64,000 nucleotides of DNA from Gammaproteobacteria bacterium (GTDB lineage Bacteria; Pseudomonadota; Gammaproteobacteria; Burkholderiales; Burkholderiaceae_C): assembly GCA_018828125.1 (NCBI GenBank), contig JAHJWB010000001.1:1-64000 (forward strand), written 5' to 3'. The translations under genes were made by a program, and so were the position numbers. This document shows, piece by piece, positions 18,406-27,601 of the stretch; the stretch's first letter is position 1, and every line of letters starts with the position of its first letter. The notes under the pieces were generated by a model, which was given only the letters and a program-made list of their open reading frames with translations, was not told the DNA's origin and did not search any database.

Positions 18406-18774
18406 TCAGCCTTGCTGCAAGGCCGCGCCCTGCAATTGCTCCAGCGTCACAAAGTCCAGGGCGCGCGCATGGGTGCACTCCAGGATCACCGGGGGCGCCA
18501 CGCCGGCTTCCCAAGCCTCTTTCCAGCGCAACGCGCACAGGCACCAGCGGTTGTTGGCGCGCAGGCCTGCAAAGCGGTGCTCTGGCCGGGGCGTGACGAG
18601 GTCGTTGCCGCGGCTGAGCGAGAAATCCAGAAACGCCTGCGTGATCCGCGCGCACACCACATGCGTGCCGTGGTCGTGTTCGTCGGTGTTGCAGCAGCCG
18701 TCGCGCAGGTAACCCGTCAACGGGTCGTATGAGCAGGGCATGAGAAGTGTGCCCAATACGTTCAATGCAGTCAT
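18406..18774 (-). CDS. DUF2237 family protein
   Basis: 122 residues. It matches the DUF2237 family along its whole length: NVLGTPL-type N-terminus, PLTGYLRDGCC near residue 18, DHGTHVVCA (about 33), then FAGLRANNRWCLCALRWKEA (about 68-87) and VILECTHARALDFV. Conserved Cys, His and Trp suggest a metal or small-molecule site, but no activity is established. Function unknown; single gene, leftward, with nothing recognisable in the 111 bases before the DUF421 gene. Confidence 0.85.
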   Translation of the reverse strand: MTALNVLGTLLMPCSYDPLTGYLRDGCCNTDEHDHGTHVVCARITQAFLDFSLSRGNDLVTPRPEHRFAGLRANNRWCLCALRWKEAWEAGVAPPVILECTHARALDFVTLEQLQGAALQQG

Positions 18775-18885
18775 CGGTGGGTCAACGCTTTTGCGTGCTC
18801 GTGGTGTGGATTGATTTCTGGGCTGCCTGCCGTTGTCAGCAGGGTTCGGAGGTTAGGGCTCTGCTTGCAGTAAGCCACAGGCGTT

Positions 18886-19353
18886 TCATCGGCGCCGCAG
18901 CACCACGGTGATCTGCCCGTTGGTTTCAATGGTGGCACGTGCCACCTCATGCACATCCAGGCAGCCACCCGCACGCAGCGCGGCCTCCAGGTCGTCGGTG
19001 GACAGCAGTTCCTTGCGCATCAGCGCTGTGTTCACCTGCCCGTCGCGCACCAGCACCTGCGGCGTGCCGTCCACCAGCCGTTCGAGCCGTTGAAACCGGA
19101 ACGTGATTTGCGCCAGCATCACATGGCATCCGATCAGCGTCAGCGCGGAGATGAGCCCGCCCACCAATGAGTTGTCGCCCGCGTTCATCGAGTTTTGCAC
19201 CGCGTTGGACAGGATTAGCAACAGCACCAGGTCAAACGGCGCGAATTGCCCGGTCTGCCGTTTGCCCGTCAGGCGCAGAAAAATCAGCAAAAACACATAG
19301 ACCACCACCCCGCGCAGCACAAATTCCCACCAGGGCACGCTGGTTTCCCACAT
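18886..19353 (-). CDS. DUF421 (YetF-like) membrane protein
   Basis: 155 residues. Three membrane segments (about 10-30, 40-55, 62-85) precede a cytoplasmic domain with LVRDGQVNTALMRKELLSTD and DLEAALRAGG, the hallmark of DUF421/YetF proteins. Role unknown in general; Bacillus relatives are linked to membrane and spore functions. The downstream gene at 18406 points the same way but is separated by about 110 bases. Confidence 0.88.
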   Translation of the reverse strand: MWETSVPWWEFVLRGVVVYVFLLIFLRLTGKRQTGQFAPFDLVLLLILSNAVQNSMNAGDNSLVGGLISALTLIGCHVMLAQITFRFQRLERLVDGTPQVLVRDGQVNTALMRKELLSTDDLEAALRAGGCLDVHEVARATIETNGQITVVLRRR

Positions 19354-19509
19354 GGCAATACTCCTTGTTGCATGACTGTTACGGTGTGCAGTCTAGGGCG
19401 GCGGCGGTGTGGGTGAAAATCAGCACAGTTTCCGCCAGTCTGCACAAGCCTTGGCCGCGCGCTGGCAAAGCCCGCGACTCTTCCCATCCACAAAGAAAGA
19501 ACCACCACC

Positions 19510-20214
19510 ATGCTGCGTCGCCAGTTTCACCACGCCAGCGCTGGGGCGCTGGGTGCGCTGCTCTTGATGGCCCACCAGCAGGCGCAGGCACTGTCGCTCG
19601 CGGACTTGTCCAACGCGGATGCATCCGGCGGGGTCAAGGCGGCCCTTGCCCAGGGCGCGCAGGCGGCGGTGGCGCTGCTGGGCCGTCCCGACGGCTTTTT
19701 GGGCAACCCGCAGGTGCGCATTGGCCTGCCCGGTTATCTGGACGACGCGGCCAAGGTCATGAAGTCGCTGGGGCAGGGGCGGCGCATCGATGAGTTGATC
19801 ACCGCCATCAACCGCGCCGCCGAAGCGGCCGTGCCCATGGGCAAAGACCTGCTGGTCAACGCCGTGCAGACCATGACCGTGACGGACGCCAAGAACATCC
19901 TCACCGGTGGCAATACCTCGGTGACCACCTTTTTTGCCGAAAGAACCCGGGTGCCGCTGGGAGAACGCTTTTTGCCCGTGGTGAACCAGGCCACCGAGAA
20001 GGTGGGCCTCACCCAAAAGTACAACGCCTTTGCGGGCAAGGCGGCCAGCTTTGGGTTGCTGAAACCCGAAGAGGCCAATCTGGCGCAGTACGTGACCGGC
20101 AAGACGCTGGATGGTCTGTACCTGATGATTGGCGAGGAAGAGCGCCGCATTCGCCAGAACCCGGCGGGCGCAGGCAGCGCCATCCTCAGGAAGGTGTTTG
20201 GGACCATGAAATGA
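19510..20214 (+). CDS. DUF4197 family exported protein
   Basis: 234 residues with an N-terminal signal sequence (hydrophobic GALGALLLMAHQQAQA, about 12-27). DUF4197 features include LSNADASGGVKAALAQGAQA, INRAAEAAVP, NAVQTMTVTDAKNIL and a C-terminal KTLDGLYLMIGEEE. It is probably periplasmic or outer-membrane associated and mostly helical; function unknown. The start at 19510 follows AAGAAAGAACC. A copy of the stop-associated repeat begins at its stop codon. Confidence 0.85.
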   Translation: MLRRQFHHASAGALGALLLMAHQQAQALSLADLSNADASGGVKAALAQGAQAAVALLGRPDGFLGNPQVRIGLPGYLDDAAKVMKSLGQGRRIDELITAINRAAEAAVPMGKDLLVNAVQTMTVTDAKNILTGGNTSVTTFFAERTRVPLGERFLPVVNQATEKVGLTQKYNAFAGKAASFGLLKPEEANLAQYVTGKTLDGLYLMIGEEERRIRQNPAGAGSAILRKVFGTMK

Positions 20215-20265
20215 AACACCCCCTGAGTCGCTGCGCGGCCTTGGCCGCGCCAAGTTCAGTGCGGC
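20211..20265 (+). repeat. 3'-end-associated intergenic repeat, copy 2 (short)
   Basis: Begins at the DUF4197 stop with ACACCCCCTGAGTCGCTGCG and stops after the first block and CCGCGCCAAG; the later GGCAAAGCC block is absent. It is a truncated version of the repeats at 4197 and 35784. Confidence 0.65.
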
Positions 20266-20296
20266 GCTATCGATAGTGGATAGGGCATCTCGACCC

Positions 20297-20728
20297 ATGG
20301 CATCCCCTCTACCCACCAACGCCTCCTGCCCCTGTGGCCAGACGAACGCGCGCCAGAAGCCCCTGACCTATGCCGCATGCTGCGGCCGCTATGTCGAGCA
20401 TTTCGACGCCACGCCCGCACCCGACGCGCCCAGCCTGATGCGGTCGCGTTACACCGCGTTTGTCGCCGAACGCGCAGACTACCTGCAGGCCACGTGGCAT
20501 GCCAGCACCCGGCCTGTCACACTGGACTTTGAGGTGGGCGCCAAGTGGCTGGGGCTGGAGGTGCGCGCCCATCGCACCACCGGCGGCGACCGGGCCGAGG
20601 TGGAGTTTGTGGCCCGTTACCGCACCGGCGGCCGCGCGGTGCGGCTGCACGAGACGAGCCGCTTTGTGCGTGAAGGTGGCCGCTGGTTCTATGTCGACGG
20701 CGACATCGACGGCAAGAAAGCGGCCTGA
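20297..20728 (+). CDS. YchJ-family protein
   Basis: 143 residues. The N-terminal SEC-C-like zinc motif is CPCGQ...CCGRY (residues about 11-33), followed by the NTF2-like YchJ domain with LMRSRYTAFV (about 52), LEVRAHRTTGGDRAEVEFVA and GRWFYVDGD. Probably zinc-binding; function unknown. The ATG at 20297 is preferred to the GTG at 20276, which lies at the tail of the repeat copy. A frequent name is UPF0225. Confidence 0.88.
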   Translation: MASPLPTNASCPCGQTNARQKPLTYAACCGRYVEHFDATPAPDAPSLMRSRYTAFVAERADYLQATWHASTRPVTLDFEVGAKWLGLEVRAHRTTGGDRAEVEFVARYRTGGRAVRLHETSRFVREGGRWFYVDGDIDGKKAA

Positions 20729-20732
20729 TTTT

Positions 20733-20786
20733 TGATAAAAATGACCTCTAGCGCTTATCCAGTAAGCGCTTATAGCTATGAAATTT
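20733..20786 (-). repeat. AGCGCT palindromic repeat, copy C
   Basis: Inverted relative to copy A: GACCTCTAGCGCTTATCCAG followed by TAAGCGCTTATAGCTATG. The last bases include the ATG used by the HAD gene at 20778. Confidence 0.85.
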
Positions 20787-21440
20787 GAAGCGATCTTGTT
20801 TGACTGTGATGGCGTGCTGGTCGACAGCGAGCCCATCACCAACGGCGTTCTGCGTGACATGCTGGTGGAAGCGGGCTGGGCGCTTAGCGCCGAAGAATGC
20901 ATGGCCCACTTCATCGGCAAAACCGTGCGCAGCGAGGCAGCGCTGATCGAGCGGCACACGGGCCGCCCGCTGACCGACGAGTGGATGAATCTTTTCTATG
21001 CGCGCCGCAATGCCCGGCTGGACGCCGAGCTGCTGGCCGTGCCCGGTGCCAACGACATGGTGCACGCGCTGCACACCGCGCTGAATGGGCGCATCGCCTG
21101 CGCCTCGGGCGCAGACCGGTTCAAGGTGGAGATGCAGCTGGCCAAGGTGGGCATGGCCGCGTATTTTGCGGGCCGCATTTTCAGCGGCCATGAAATGCCC
21201 GCCACCAAACCCGCACCCGATGTGTACCTGGCCGCTGCCGCCGCATTGCAAACCCCACCGAGCCGCTGCGCGGTGGTGGAGGACACGGTCACCGGTATCA
21301 CCGCAGGTGTGGCCGCTGGCGCCACGGTGTTTGCCTATGCCCCGCTGGGCGACGGCGCTGCACTGCGGGCGGCCGGGGCTGCGTGGGTGTTTGCCGACAT
21401 GGCCGAGCTGCCGGGCTTGCTGTCTGGCTGGCCGCAGTAG
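20778..21440 (+). CDS. HAD-family phosphatase (beta-phosphoglucomutase-like)
   Basis: 220 residues. Motif I is LFDCDGVLVDSEP (residues about 7-19) with the nucleophile Asp and the acid/base Asp two residues on. Motif II is the Ser in CASGAD near 113, then motif III Lys in PATKPAPD near 142, and motif IV VVEDTVTG near 170. A cap domain fills about 20-85, so it belongs to the beta-phosphoglucomutase/phosphoglycolate-phosphatase class; substrate unclear. Its ATG is contributed by an AGCGCT repeat copy, and no clear ribosome-binding site precedes it. Confidence 0.9.
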   Translation: MKFEAILFDCDGVLVDSEPITNGVLRDMLVEAGWALSAEECMAHFIGKTVRSEAALIERHTGRPLTDEWMNLFYARRNARLDAELLAVPGANDMVHALHTALNGRIACASGADRFKVEMQLAKVGMAAYFAGRIFSGHEMPATKPAPDVYLAAAAALQTPPSRCAVVEDTVTGITAGVAAGATVFAYAPLGDGAALRAAGAAWVFADMAELPGLLSGWPQ

Positions 21441-21503
21441 CGCACACCGCCTTACTTTCTGACCGCGACGGGAAAACACAGCGACATACAAGGGGTTTTG
21501 TTG

Positions 21504-22994
21504 ATGCCAGCGATGAGAAAACCAACCGGGGCGCCCGCCGCTCGCTCCCCCTCTGCGGGCAGTTCTGCCCACCGTGCGGCGCGCCATGTGGTCCGCAGCT
21601 GGGTCGGTCGGGTCGCCCAGGGCTTGGCTTTGGCGGCGGTGGTAACGCTGCTGTCGGCCTGCTCGTCGGTGCGCCCCTGGATCAACGAGCCCATGCCAGA
21701 CATCGACCTGGCGCAGTACCAGAACATTGCAGCGCGTGATCCCAGCATTCTGGTGGCCGTCACCCTGTCTGGCGGGGGGGCGCGCGCAGCGGCTTTCGGG
21801 TTTGGTGTGCTCACGGAGATGCAGGAGACACGGTTCAACTGGAACGGCCGCAGCACCACCCTGCTGGACGCGACCGACGTGGTCAGCGGCGTGTCGGGCG
21901 GCAGCATTGTGGCGGCGTATTTTGCGGCGCATGGCATCGAGGGCCTGCCGCGTTTCGAGCAAGACTTTTTGCGCCAGAATTTTCAGAACAGCCTGATCAC
22001 CCAGGCTCTGCGGCCGGGCAACCTGATCGACCTCACATCACCCTGGCTGGGGCGCTCTCACCTGCTGGCGCGGCGGCTGGACGAGTTGTATGGCGGTCAA
22101 ACATTTGGCGACGTGGAGCGCCGCCCGCGTCACCCGCAGCTGTTCATCACCGCAACCGACATGTCGCTGGGCACGGGCTTTGAATTCACCTGGGACCAGT
22201 TCGCGCTGATCTGCTCGGACCTGCGCACAGTGCCGCTGTCGTTTGCGGTGGCGGCCTCATCCGCCGTGCCGCTGCTGCTCAGCCCCATGACGTTGAAGAA
22301 CCATGCGCACCATTGCCCCGATCGCAAGGCTGCATCGGACACCAGCACGCTGGCCGCGGTGGGCGACTACCGGGCACGGCTGTACCGCGCGCATGAGCTG
22401 AGCTATCTGGACTCCGCGCGCAAACCGTATATCCACCTGGTGGATGGCGGCCTGGCCGACAATCTGGGCGTGCAGCGCCTGCTGGACCGCGCCTTGGCGG
22501 GTGGCGGCCTGCGCCAGACGTTCAGCGAGGTGGGCATACCGCCCGGCACCATCCGCAAGCTGGTGCTGATCACGGTGAATGCCGAGCGCGACCCGTCCGT
22601 CAACATCGACATGAACGACACCGTGCCCAACATGGCCCAGGTGGTCGATTCGCTGTTGTTCGGCACGGGCTCGCGCGCCACGCGCGAGACGCAGGAGTTT
22701 CTGCGCGACATCACCCGCCAGTGGCGGCAGGCGCTGGCCGCAGGGTCCACCGGCAGCACCGATGCCTTTGCCCCCGACGCCGAGATCCACGTCATCCCCG
22801 TCAACCTGCGCGACGCGCCGGACGACGTTGCGCGCCGCCGGCTGCTGCAGGTGCCCACGGCGTTTTCCATTGCGTCTGAAGAGGTGACGGACCTGATCGA
22901 AGCCGGTGGCAGCGTGCTGCGCCATTCGCCTGAGTTTCGGGCGCTGGTGCAGTCGCTGCTGCGGCATTCGCAGCCGCTGCAGGCCAAGGAGTAG
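21504..22994 (+). CDS. Patatin-like phospholipase lipoprotein
   Basis: 496 residues. After a basic leader the lipobox LLSAC places an acylated Cys near 53. The patatin fold shows the oxyanion-hole GGGARAAAFG near 90, nucleophile elbow GVSGGS near 129 (Ser), and the catalytic Asp in VDGGLADNLG near 313. It would be a lipid acyl hydrolase facing the periplasm. The ATG at 21504 follows AAGGGG at good distance, preferred to TTG codons just upstream. Transcribed alone; the GST gene downstream faces it. Confidence 0.88.
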   Translation: MPAMRKPTGAPAARSPSAGSSAHRAARHVVRSWVGRVAQGLALAAVVTLLSACSSVRPWINEPMPDIDLAQYQNIAARDPSILVAVTLSGGGARAAAFGFGVLTEMQETRFNWNGRSTTLLDATDVVSGVSGGSIVAAYFAAHGIEGLPRFEQDFLRQNFQNSLITQALRPGNLIDLTSPWLGRSHLLARRLDELYGGQTFGDVERRPRHPQLFITATDMSLGTGFEFTWDQFALICSDLRTVPLSFAVAASSAVPLLLSPMTLKNHAHHCPDRKAASDTSTLAAVGDYRARLYRAHELSYLDSARKPYIHLVDGGLADNLGVQRLLDRALAGGGLRQTFSEVGIPPGTIRKLVLITVNAERDPSVNIDMNDTVPNMAQVVDSLLFGTGSRATRETQEFLRDITRQWRQALAAGSTGSTDAFAPDAEIHVIPVNLRDAPDDVARRRLLQVPTAFSIASEEVTDLIEAGGSVLRHSPEFRALVQSLLRHSQPLQAKE

Positions 22995-23044
22995 GCGCCG
23001 CTCGTTGTGGGGGAAAGCCGAGGGGCAGAGGCAGATCGGGGTGA

Positions 23045-23719
23045 TCAGGGGCGCGTGTCGGGCGCGGGGGTGGTGGGCACGCCCTGCTCTTTGGCCGCAT
23101 CGGTCTGGGCGGCCATCGCGCGCTGGTAGCCCGGGCGCTGTTGCAGCCGGTGCCAGTACATCAGCGTGGCCTCGCCAAACTGAGGCGACAGGCCTAGGTG
23201 CTCTGCCAGCAGCAGCGCATAGCCCACCGACACGTCTGCGGCGGTGAAGCGGCCTGCGCAAAGGTAGTCGCTGCGGCTGTGTGTCAGGGCGGTTTCCACA
23301 GCGCGCAGGCGCGCCAGAAACCAGCGGCTGTAGTCCTCGACCACCTGCGGCTGTTTGCGCTCTGCGCTTTCAAAGCGGCCGTAGCGCAGCACCAGCGTCT
23401 GCGGAAACGTCAGCGTGGCCTCGCCCATGTGCAGCCAGTTCAGATACGCCCCAAACGCTGGGTCGGGCGGACGCACATCCAGCCCGGCGTCGGGATGCGC
23501 CGCGGCCAGGTACTGGCAGATGGCCGCTGATTCGGTCATGCGCGTGTCGCCTTGCACCAGCAGCGGCACCGTGCCCAGCGGGTTCTCGTCCAGATACCAC
23601 CGCGCCTTGGCGCGGGGCGGGAAGGGAAGCATGTGGAGCTGGTAGGGGAGTTGGAGCTCTTCGAGCATCCACAAGGGGCGGAAGGAGCGGGCGCTGATGC
23701 AGTGGTGGAGGTGGAGCAT
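23045..23719 (-). CDS. Glutathione S-transferase
   Basis: 224 residues. Thioredoxin-like N-terminal domain (about 1-80) with ENPLGTVPLLVQGD (cis-Pro near 52) and TESAAICQYLA (about 61-71), then an all-helical C-terminal domain with AGRFTAADVSVGYALLLAEH. It conjugates glutathione to electrophiles or acts as a peroxidase; the substrate is not evident. The C-terminal segment ends EQGVPTTPAPDTRP. Convergent with the patatin gene, 50 bases apart. Confidence 0.9.
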   Translation of the reverse strand: MLHLHHCISARSFRPLWMLEELQLPYQLHMLPFPPRAKARWYLDENPLGTVPLLVQGDTRMTESAAICQYLAAAHPDAGLDVRPPDPAFGAYLNWLHMGEATLTFPQTLVLRYGRFESAERKQPQVVEDYSRWFLARLRAVETALTHSRSDYLCAGRFTAADVSVGYALLLAEHLGLSPQFGEATLMYWHRLQQRPGYQRAMAAQTDAAKEQGVPTTPAPDTRP

Positions 23720-23885
23720 GGGGTGTTAGCTTTGCGGGTCCTGTGTCACTCAGTGTCGGTTTGACGGTGCTGGACTTTGACCTGAAATAGCCGACGATTC
23801 AGTGGCGCGGGCAATAGATCATTCAACGCCGAGTTGGTTGAAATGTCGCGGTGCTATCCCGCTGCGTGTCCGTTTCAATGGCACG

Positions 23886-24503
23886 TCAGTTCTCCTGACG
23901 TTCGTTTGGGGAAACGGAGCGAATGACATAGCCACTCCCTCTGCCGAAAATCGCATATGAAATGCTTGCCCAAGCCAGAATCCCAAGCAGAGTCAGGCCG
24001 AAGGATGTCTGTGTTTTCAGTGATATGTACACGAACAGAGCTGTTCCAATTACGACCATTGCGCTTTGTAGCGAACGTCGAGGTACAACGTACTCTGTTT
24101 CCAAGGCTGCAACGGGGATCCCGTTTTCGCGCAACACACATTGAAAAAAACCTCGGCGCATATTCCTTGTCGAGAGCTCCAACGAATACATGGATCCGTT
24201 CAGCGCGATCTCGTGCACGGACGTGAGCGCGATTTTGCGTTTCACAGCTACCAGAGCGTCGTTCAAGTAAAGCTCCTCCTTGCCAGTGATGGAGGAAATC
24301 CAGAGTGCAAAACGATTGCCAGCATGTTGAAACACAAACCAGAGCCCTCCAAGAGCGCTGGCGGACGGAGTTGAAGGAACGAGGTGCGCCATGTGAGGCC
24401 TAAGGTTGATGTAGTCGCCAACTTGCCGGATATGCATCCCTCCCGATAGCGAACTGGAGCGCTGATCTGAGAAGGAGAATTTGCAAGAGCATGGGTTAGC
24501 CAT
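23886..24503 (-). CDS. Hypothetical membrane protein, AT-richer orphan
   Basis: 205 residues, not recognised. The N-terminal half is soluble, with FVFQHAGNRFALWISS and mixed beta-strand character. The C-terminal third has two hydrophobic stretches (about 148-163 and 168-187), so it is probably a small membrane-anchored protein. Its base composition is visibly richer in A and T than every flanking gene, and the 165-base and 121-base gaps around it are also AT-richer, suggesting recent transfer. An internal Met near residue 23 is an alternative start. No neighbour links point to a function. Confidence 0.55.
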   Translation of the reverse strand: MANPCSCKFSFSDQRSSSLSGGMHIRQVGDYINLRPHMAHLVPSTPSASALGGLWFVFQHAGNRFALWISSITGKEELYLNDALVAVKRKIALTSVHEIALNGSMYSLELSTRNMRRGFFQCVLRENGIPVAALETEYVVPRRSLQSAMVVIGTALFVYISLKTQTSFGLTLLGILAWASISYAIFGRGSGYVIRSVSPNERQEN

Positions 24504-24625
24504 GGGTTGCCATCAAGTTGGCAAAGATTCTGACTCTCTGATGGCGAAGTTTAAGTATGACGGCCACCCACTTTGAGCTGCGCCAGGCAAGATGCTCTCT
24601 TTGATTGCATTTACTACGCATTCCC

Positions 24626-25714
24626 TTATACCCTCACCGCCTTCCGAAACTCCGCCGGTGACTGCCCCGTCCACCCCCGGAACGCCCGGATAAAACTCTT
24701 CTCATTCACAAACCCCGCCGCCTCTGCGACCTGCTTGATGGGGCGGTCGGTGCGGTGCAGCAGGTCCACCGCGCGGGTGCGGCGCACCTCGTCTTTCAGG
24801 CCCTGCAGCGTGGCGCCTTCTTCCTTGAGCTGGCGGTGCAGAGTGCGGGGCGACACATGCAGCAGGTGGGCCAGGGTGTCGGCGCTGTGCTGGGGCAGGG
24901 CGGTGGTGGCGTGTGCGCCCGGGGCCCCTTGCGGTGCGCCCAACAACTGTCGCACGCGCTGCACCAGCAGGCGGTCGCGCCGGTACTGCAGCACGGTCAG
25001 TGGCAAGGCGTGCTGCAGCATCTGGCGCAGGGCCGCTTCGTCGCGGCGCAGGGGCAGGGCCAGATAGCGCGCGTCGAAGCGAATGCCGGTTTGTTCGGCG
25101 CCAAAGGCGACGGGAGCGCGAAACAGCACGGCGTACGCGTCGGCATGTGCGGGCGCCGCAAAGGCAAATTGCGCCGACACCAGCGGAATGCGAGAGTCCA
25201 CCATCCAGCACGACAGGCCCAGCGCATTGCGCAACATGGACACCAGGCAGAACTCGCGCAGTGGCCCCAGGTCGCGTGCCTCGGTGATGGCAAGGGTGGC
25301 GGTGTCGCCCTGGGTGGTGAGCCGCAGCGCAATGTCGTCCGTGAGCATTCCATGATGGCGGCACCAGCGCGCCAGCGCCACCTGCAAGGTGGGCGAGCTG
25401 ATGGATGCGCGCGCCAGCATGCCGTAGCTGCCCCAGGGCAGGCGGCGGCTGAACCAGCCCAGCGCCTCGTCGTCCAGTTCCTGCATGGCGGCGTCTGAGA
25501 CCTGTTCCATCTGCCAGGCGGTGATGCGGGCTTGGGGCTCGTGCAGCAGCTCAGGCGCAATCTGTGCCTGGGCCAGGGCGCGGTCGGGGCGCATGGCACG
25601 GTTTTCGTAAGCCAATGCAATGGCCCGCACAAACGCGATGGGTGTGGCTGCAGCGGCTTGTGTCGCGGAGAGCGCGTGCTGAAGCGGCTCGGCAGTGGGG
25701 TCTAGGGATTTCAC
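24626..25714 (-). CDS. AraC-family transcriptional regulator
   Basis: 362 residues. The N-terminal ligand-binding region (about 25-200) resembles the arabinose-binding-like domain of OruR/ArgR-type AraC proteins. The C-terminal AraC helix-turn-helix (about 265-360) has VSPRTLHRQLKEEGATLQGL and IKQVAEAAGFVNEKSFIRAF followed by GQSPAEFR. It is divergent from the acyl-CoA ligase gene at 25854, with 139 bases between. Two GTGGCA half-sites 21 bases apart lie at 25736 and 25757. It probably senses an acyl-CoA or fatty acid and controls the ligase-liu operon; that role is inferred from position. Confidence 0.9.
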   Translation of the reverse strand: MKSLDPTAEPLQHALSATQAAAATPIAFVRAIALAYENRAMRPDRALAQAQIAPELLHEPQARITAWQMEQVSDAAMQELDDEALGWFSRRLPWGSYGMLARASISSPTLQVALARWCRHHGMLTDDIALRLTTQGDTATLAITEARDLGPLREFCLVSMLRNALGLSCWMVDSRIPLVSAQFAFAAPAHADAYAVLFRAPVAFGAEQTGIRFDARYLALPLRRDEAALRQMLQHALPLTVLQYRRDRLLVQRVRQLLGAPQGAPGAHATTALPQHSADTLAHLLHVSPRTLHRQLKEEGATLQGLKDEVRRTRAVDLLHRTDRPIKQVAEAAGFVNEKSFIRAFRGWTGQSPAEFRKAVRV

Positions 25715-25735
25715 CTTGCGGAGTGTGCCGCAGCC

Positions 25736-25762
25736 GTGGCACGATTTGCAACCTTTGTGGCA
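25736..25762. promoter_or_regulatory. Direct repeat GTGGCA with 21-base spacing, candidate AraC site
   Basis: GTGGCA occurs at 25736-25741 and 25757-25762, start to start 21 bases, which is two helical turns. Direct half-sites at this spacing are usual for AraC-family operators. It sits in the divergent AraC-ligase gap. Confidence 0.4.
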
Positions 25763-25853
25763 ACCCGACGGGGGTGCAGGCTTCTATGCTTGCGGATCGC
25801 CCCCGGCCCTGCGCAGGGCGGGCGGGGCACAGTGACCCAGGAGACAAAAACCA

Positions 25854-27587
25854 ATGACGATTGCAGCCGCTGCCAATCCCGCCCCCTTGGTGAACAGCTA
25901 CGCGCGCGGCGCCACCGATGTGCCGCTGATCGAGCAGACCATTGGCGCCTTCTTTGCCTATATGGTGGCCCGCCAGCCCGAGCGCGAGGCGCTGGTCAGC
26001 GTGCACCAGGGCCGCCGCTACACCTACGCCCAGTTGCAGACGGAGGCGCACCGCCTGGCCAGCGCGCTGCTGGGCATGGGGCTCACCCCCGGCGACCGCG
26101 TGGGCATCTGGTCGCACAACAACGCCGAATGGGTGCTGATGCAGCTGGCCACCGCACAGGTGGGCCTGGTGCTGGTCAACATCAACCCGGCCTATCGGAC
26201 GTCCGAGGTGGAGTACGCGCTGAACAAGGTGGGCTGCAAGCTGCTGGTGAGCATGGCCCGCTTCAAGACCAGCGACTACCTGGGCATGCTGCGCGAGCTG
26301 GCGCCGGAGTGGCAGGGCCAGCAGGCGGGCCAGCTGCACGCGGCCAAGCTGCCGCAATTGAAGACGGTGGTGTGGATTGATGACGAAGCCGGGCAGGGTG
26401 CCGACGAACCGGGCCTGATGCGCTTCACCGATTTGATGGCGCGCGGCAACGCGGCCGACCCGCGACTGGCGCAGATCGCAGCCACGCTGAAGGCCACCGA
26501 TCCCATCAACATCCAGTTCACCAGCGGTACCACGGGCTTCCCCAAGGGCGCCACGCTCACGCACCGCAACATCCTGAACAACGGCCTCTTCATTGGCGAG
26601 TGCATGAAGCTCACGCCCGAAGACCGCCTGTGCATCCCTGTGCCGCTGTACCACTGCTTTGGCATGGTGCTGGGTAATCTGGCATGCCTCACACACGGCT
26701 CCACCATCGTCTACCCCAACGACGGGTTTGACCCGCTGACGGTGCTGCAGACGGTGCAGGACGAGCGCTGCACCGGGCTGCACGGCGTGCCCACCATGTT
26801 CATTGCCGAGCTGGACCACCCGCGTTTTGCCGAGTTCAACCTCAGCACGCTGCGCACCGGCATCATGGCCGGCTCGCCGTGCCCCACTGAGGTCATGAAG
26901 CGCGTGGTGGAGCAGATGAACCTGCGTGAGATCACCATTGCCTACGGCATGACCGAGACCAGCCCCGTGAGCTGCCAGAGCAGCACCGACACACCGCTGG
27001 ACAAGCGCGTCTCCACCGTGGGCCAGGTGCAGCCGCACCTGGAGGTGAAGATCGTGGACCCCGACACCGGCGCCGTGGTGCCCATCGGCCAGCGCGGCGA
27101 GTTCTGCACCAAGGGCTATTCCGTCATGCACGGCTACTGGGGCGATGAGGCCAAGACCCGCGAGGCCATCGACGAAGACGGCTGGATGCATACCGGCGAC
27201 CTGGCCACGATGGACGCCGAGGGCTACGTGAACATCGTCGGCCGCATCAAGGACATGGTGATCCGGGGCGGCGAGAACATCTACCCGCGCGAAATTGAAG
27301 AATTCTTGTACCGCCACCCTGAGGTGCAGGACGTGCAGGTGGTGGGCGTGCCCGACCAGAAGTACGGCGAGGAACTCTGCGCCTGGATCATCGCCAAGCC
27401 CGGCACGAAGCCCGCCGAAGACGACATCCGCGCCTTCTGCAAGGGCCAGATCGCACACTACAAGGTGCCGCGCTATATCCGCTTTGTCACCAGCTTCCCG
27501 ATGACGGTGACGGGCAAGATCCAGAAGTTCAAGATCCGCGACGAGATGAAGGACCAGCTCGGGCTGGTCGAAGATAAAACCGCTTGA
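25854..27587 (+). CDS. AMP-binding acyl-CoA ligase
   Basis: 577 residues. ANL-superfamily enzyme that activates a carboxylate to acyl-AMP and then acyl-CoA. The P-loop-like A3 motif is [18 protein letters not shown] near residue 222; A5 YGMTETSP near 365; A8 [15 protein letters not shown] near 443 and [15 protein letters not shown] near 472; the final lysine motif is [11 protein letters not shown] near 555. It is first in a run of same-direction genes that includes methylcrotonyl-CoA carboxylase, so branched or medium-chain acids are likely substrates. Start at ATG 25854 behind CAGGAGA. Confidence 0.92.
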   Translation: MTIAAAANPAPLVNSYARGATDVPLIEQTIGAFFAYMVARQPEREALVSVHQGRRYTYAQLQTEAHRLASALLGMGLTPGDRVGIWSHNNAEWVLMQLATAQVGLVLVNINPAYRTSEVEYALNKVGCKLLVSMARFKTSDYLGMLRELAPEWQGQQAGQLHAAKLPQLKTVVWIDDEAGQGADEPGLMRFTDLMARGNAADPRLAQIAATLKATDPINIQFTSGTTGFPKGATLTHRNILNNGLFIGECMKLTPEDRLCIPVPLYHCFGMVLGNLACLTHGSTIVYPNDGFDPLTVLQTVQDERCTGLHGVPTMFIAELDHPRFAEFNLSTLRTGIMAGSPCPTEVMKRVVEQMNLREITIAYGMTETSPVSCQSSTDTPLDKRVSTVGQVQPHLEVKIVDPDTGAVVPIGQRGEFCTKGYSVMHGYWGDEAKTREAIDEDGWMHTGDLATMDAEGYVNIVGRIKDMVIRGGENIYPREIEEFLYRHPEVQDVQVVGVPDQKYGEELCAWIIAKPGTKPAEDDIRAFCKGQIAHYKVPRYIRFVTSFPMTVTGKIQKFKIRDEMKDQLGLVEDKTA

Positions 27588-27601
27588 AAGAGCCAGACCG
27601 T

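Noticed and set aside
18771-18974. 67-residue minus-strand frame between DUF2237 and DUF421
   Set aside because: Overlaps the DUF421 C-terminus in another frame; no motif or ribosome-binding site.
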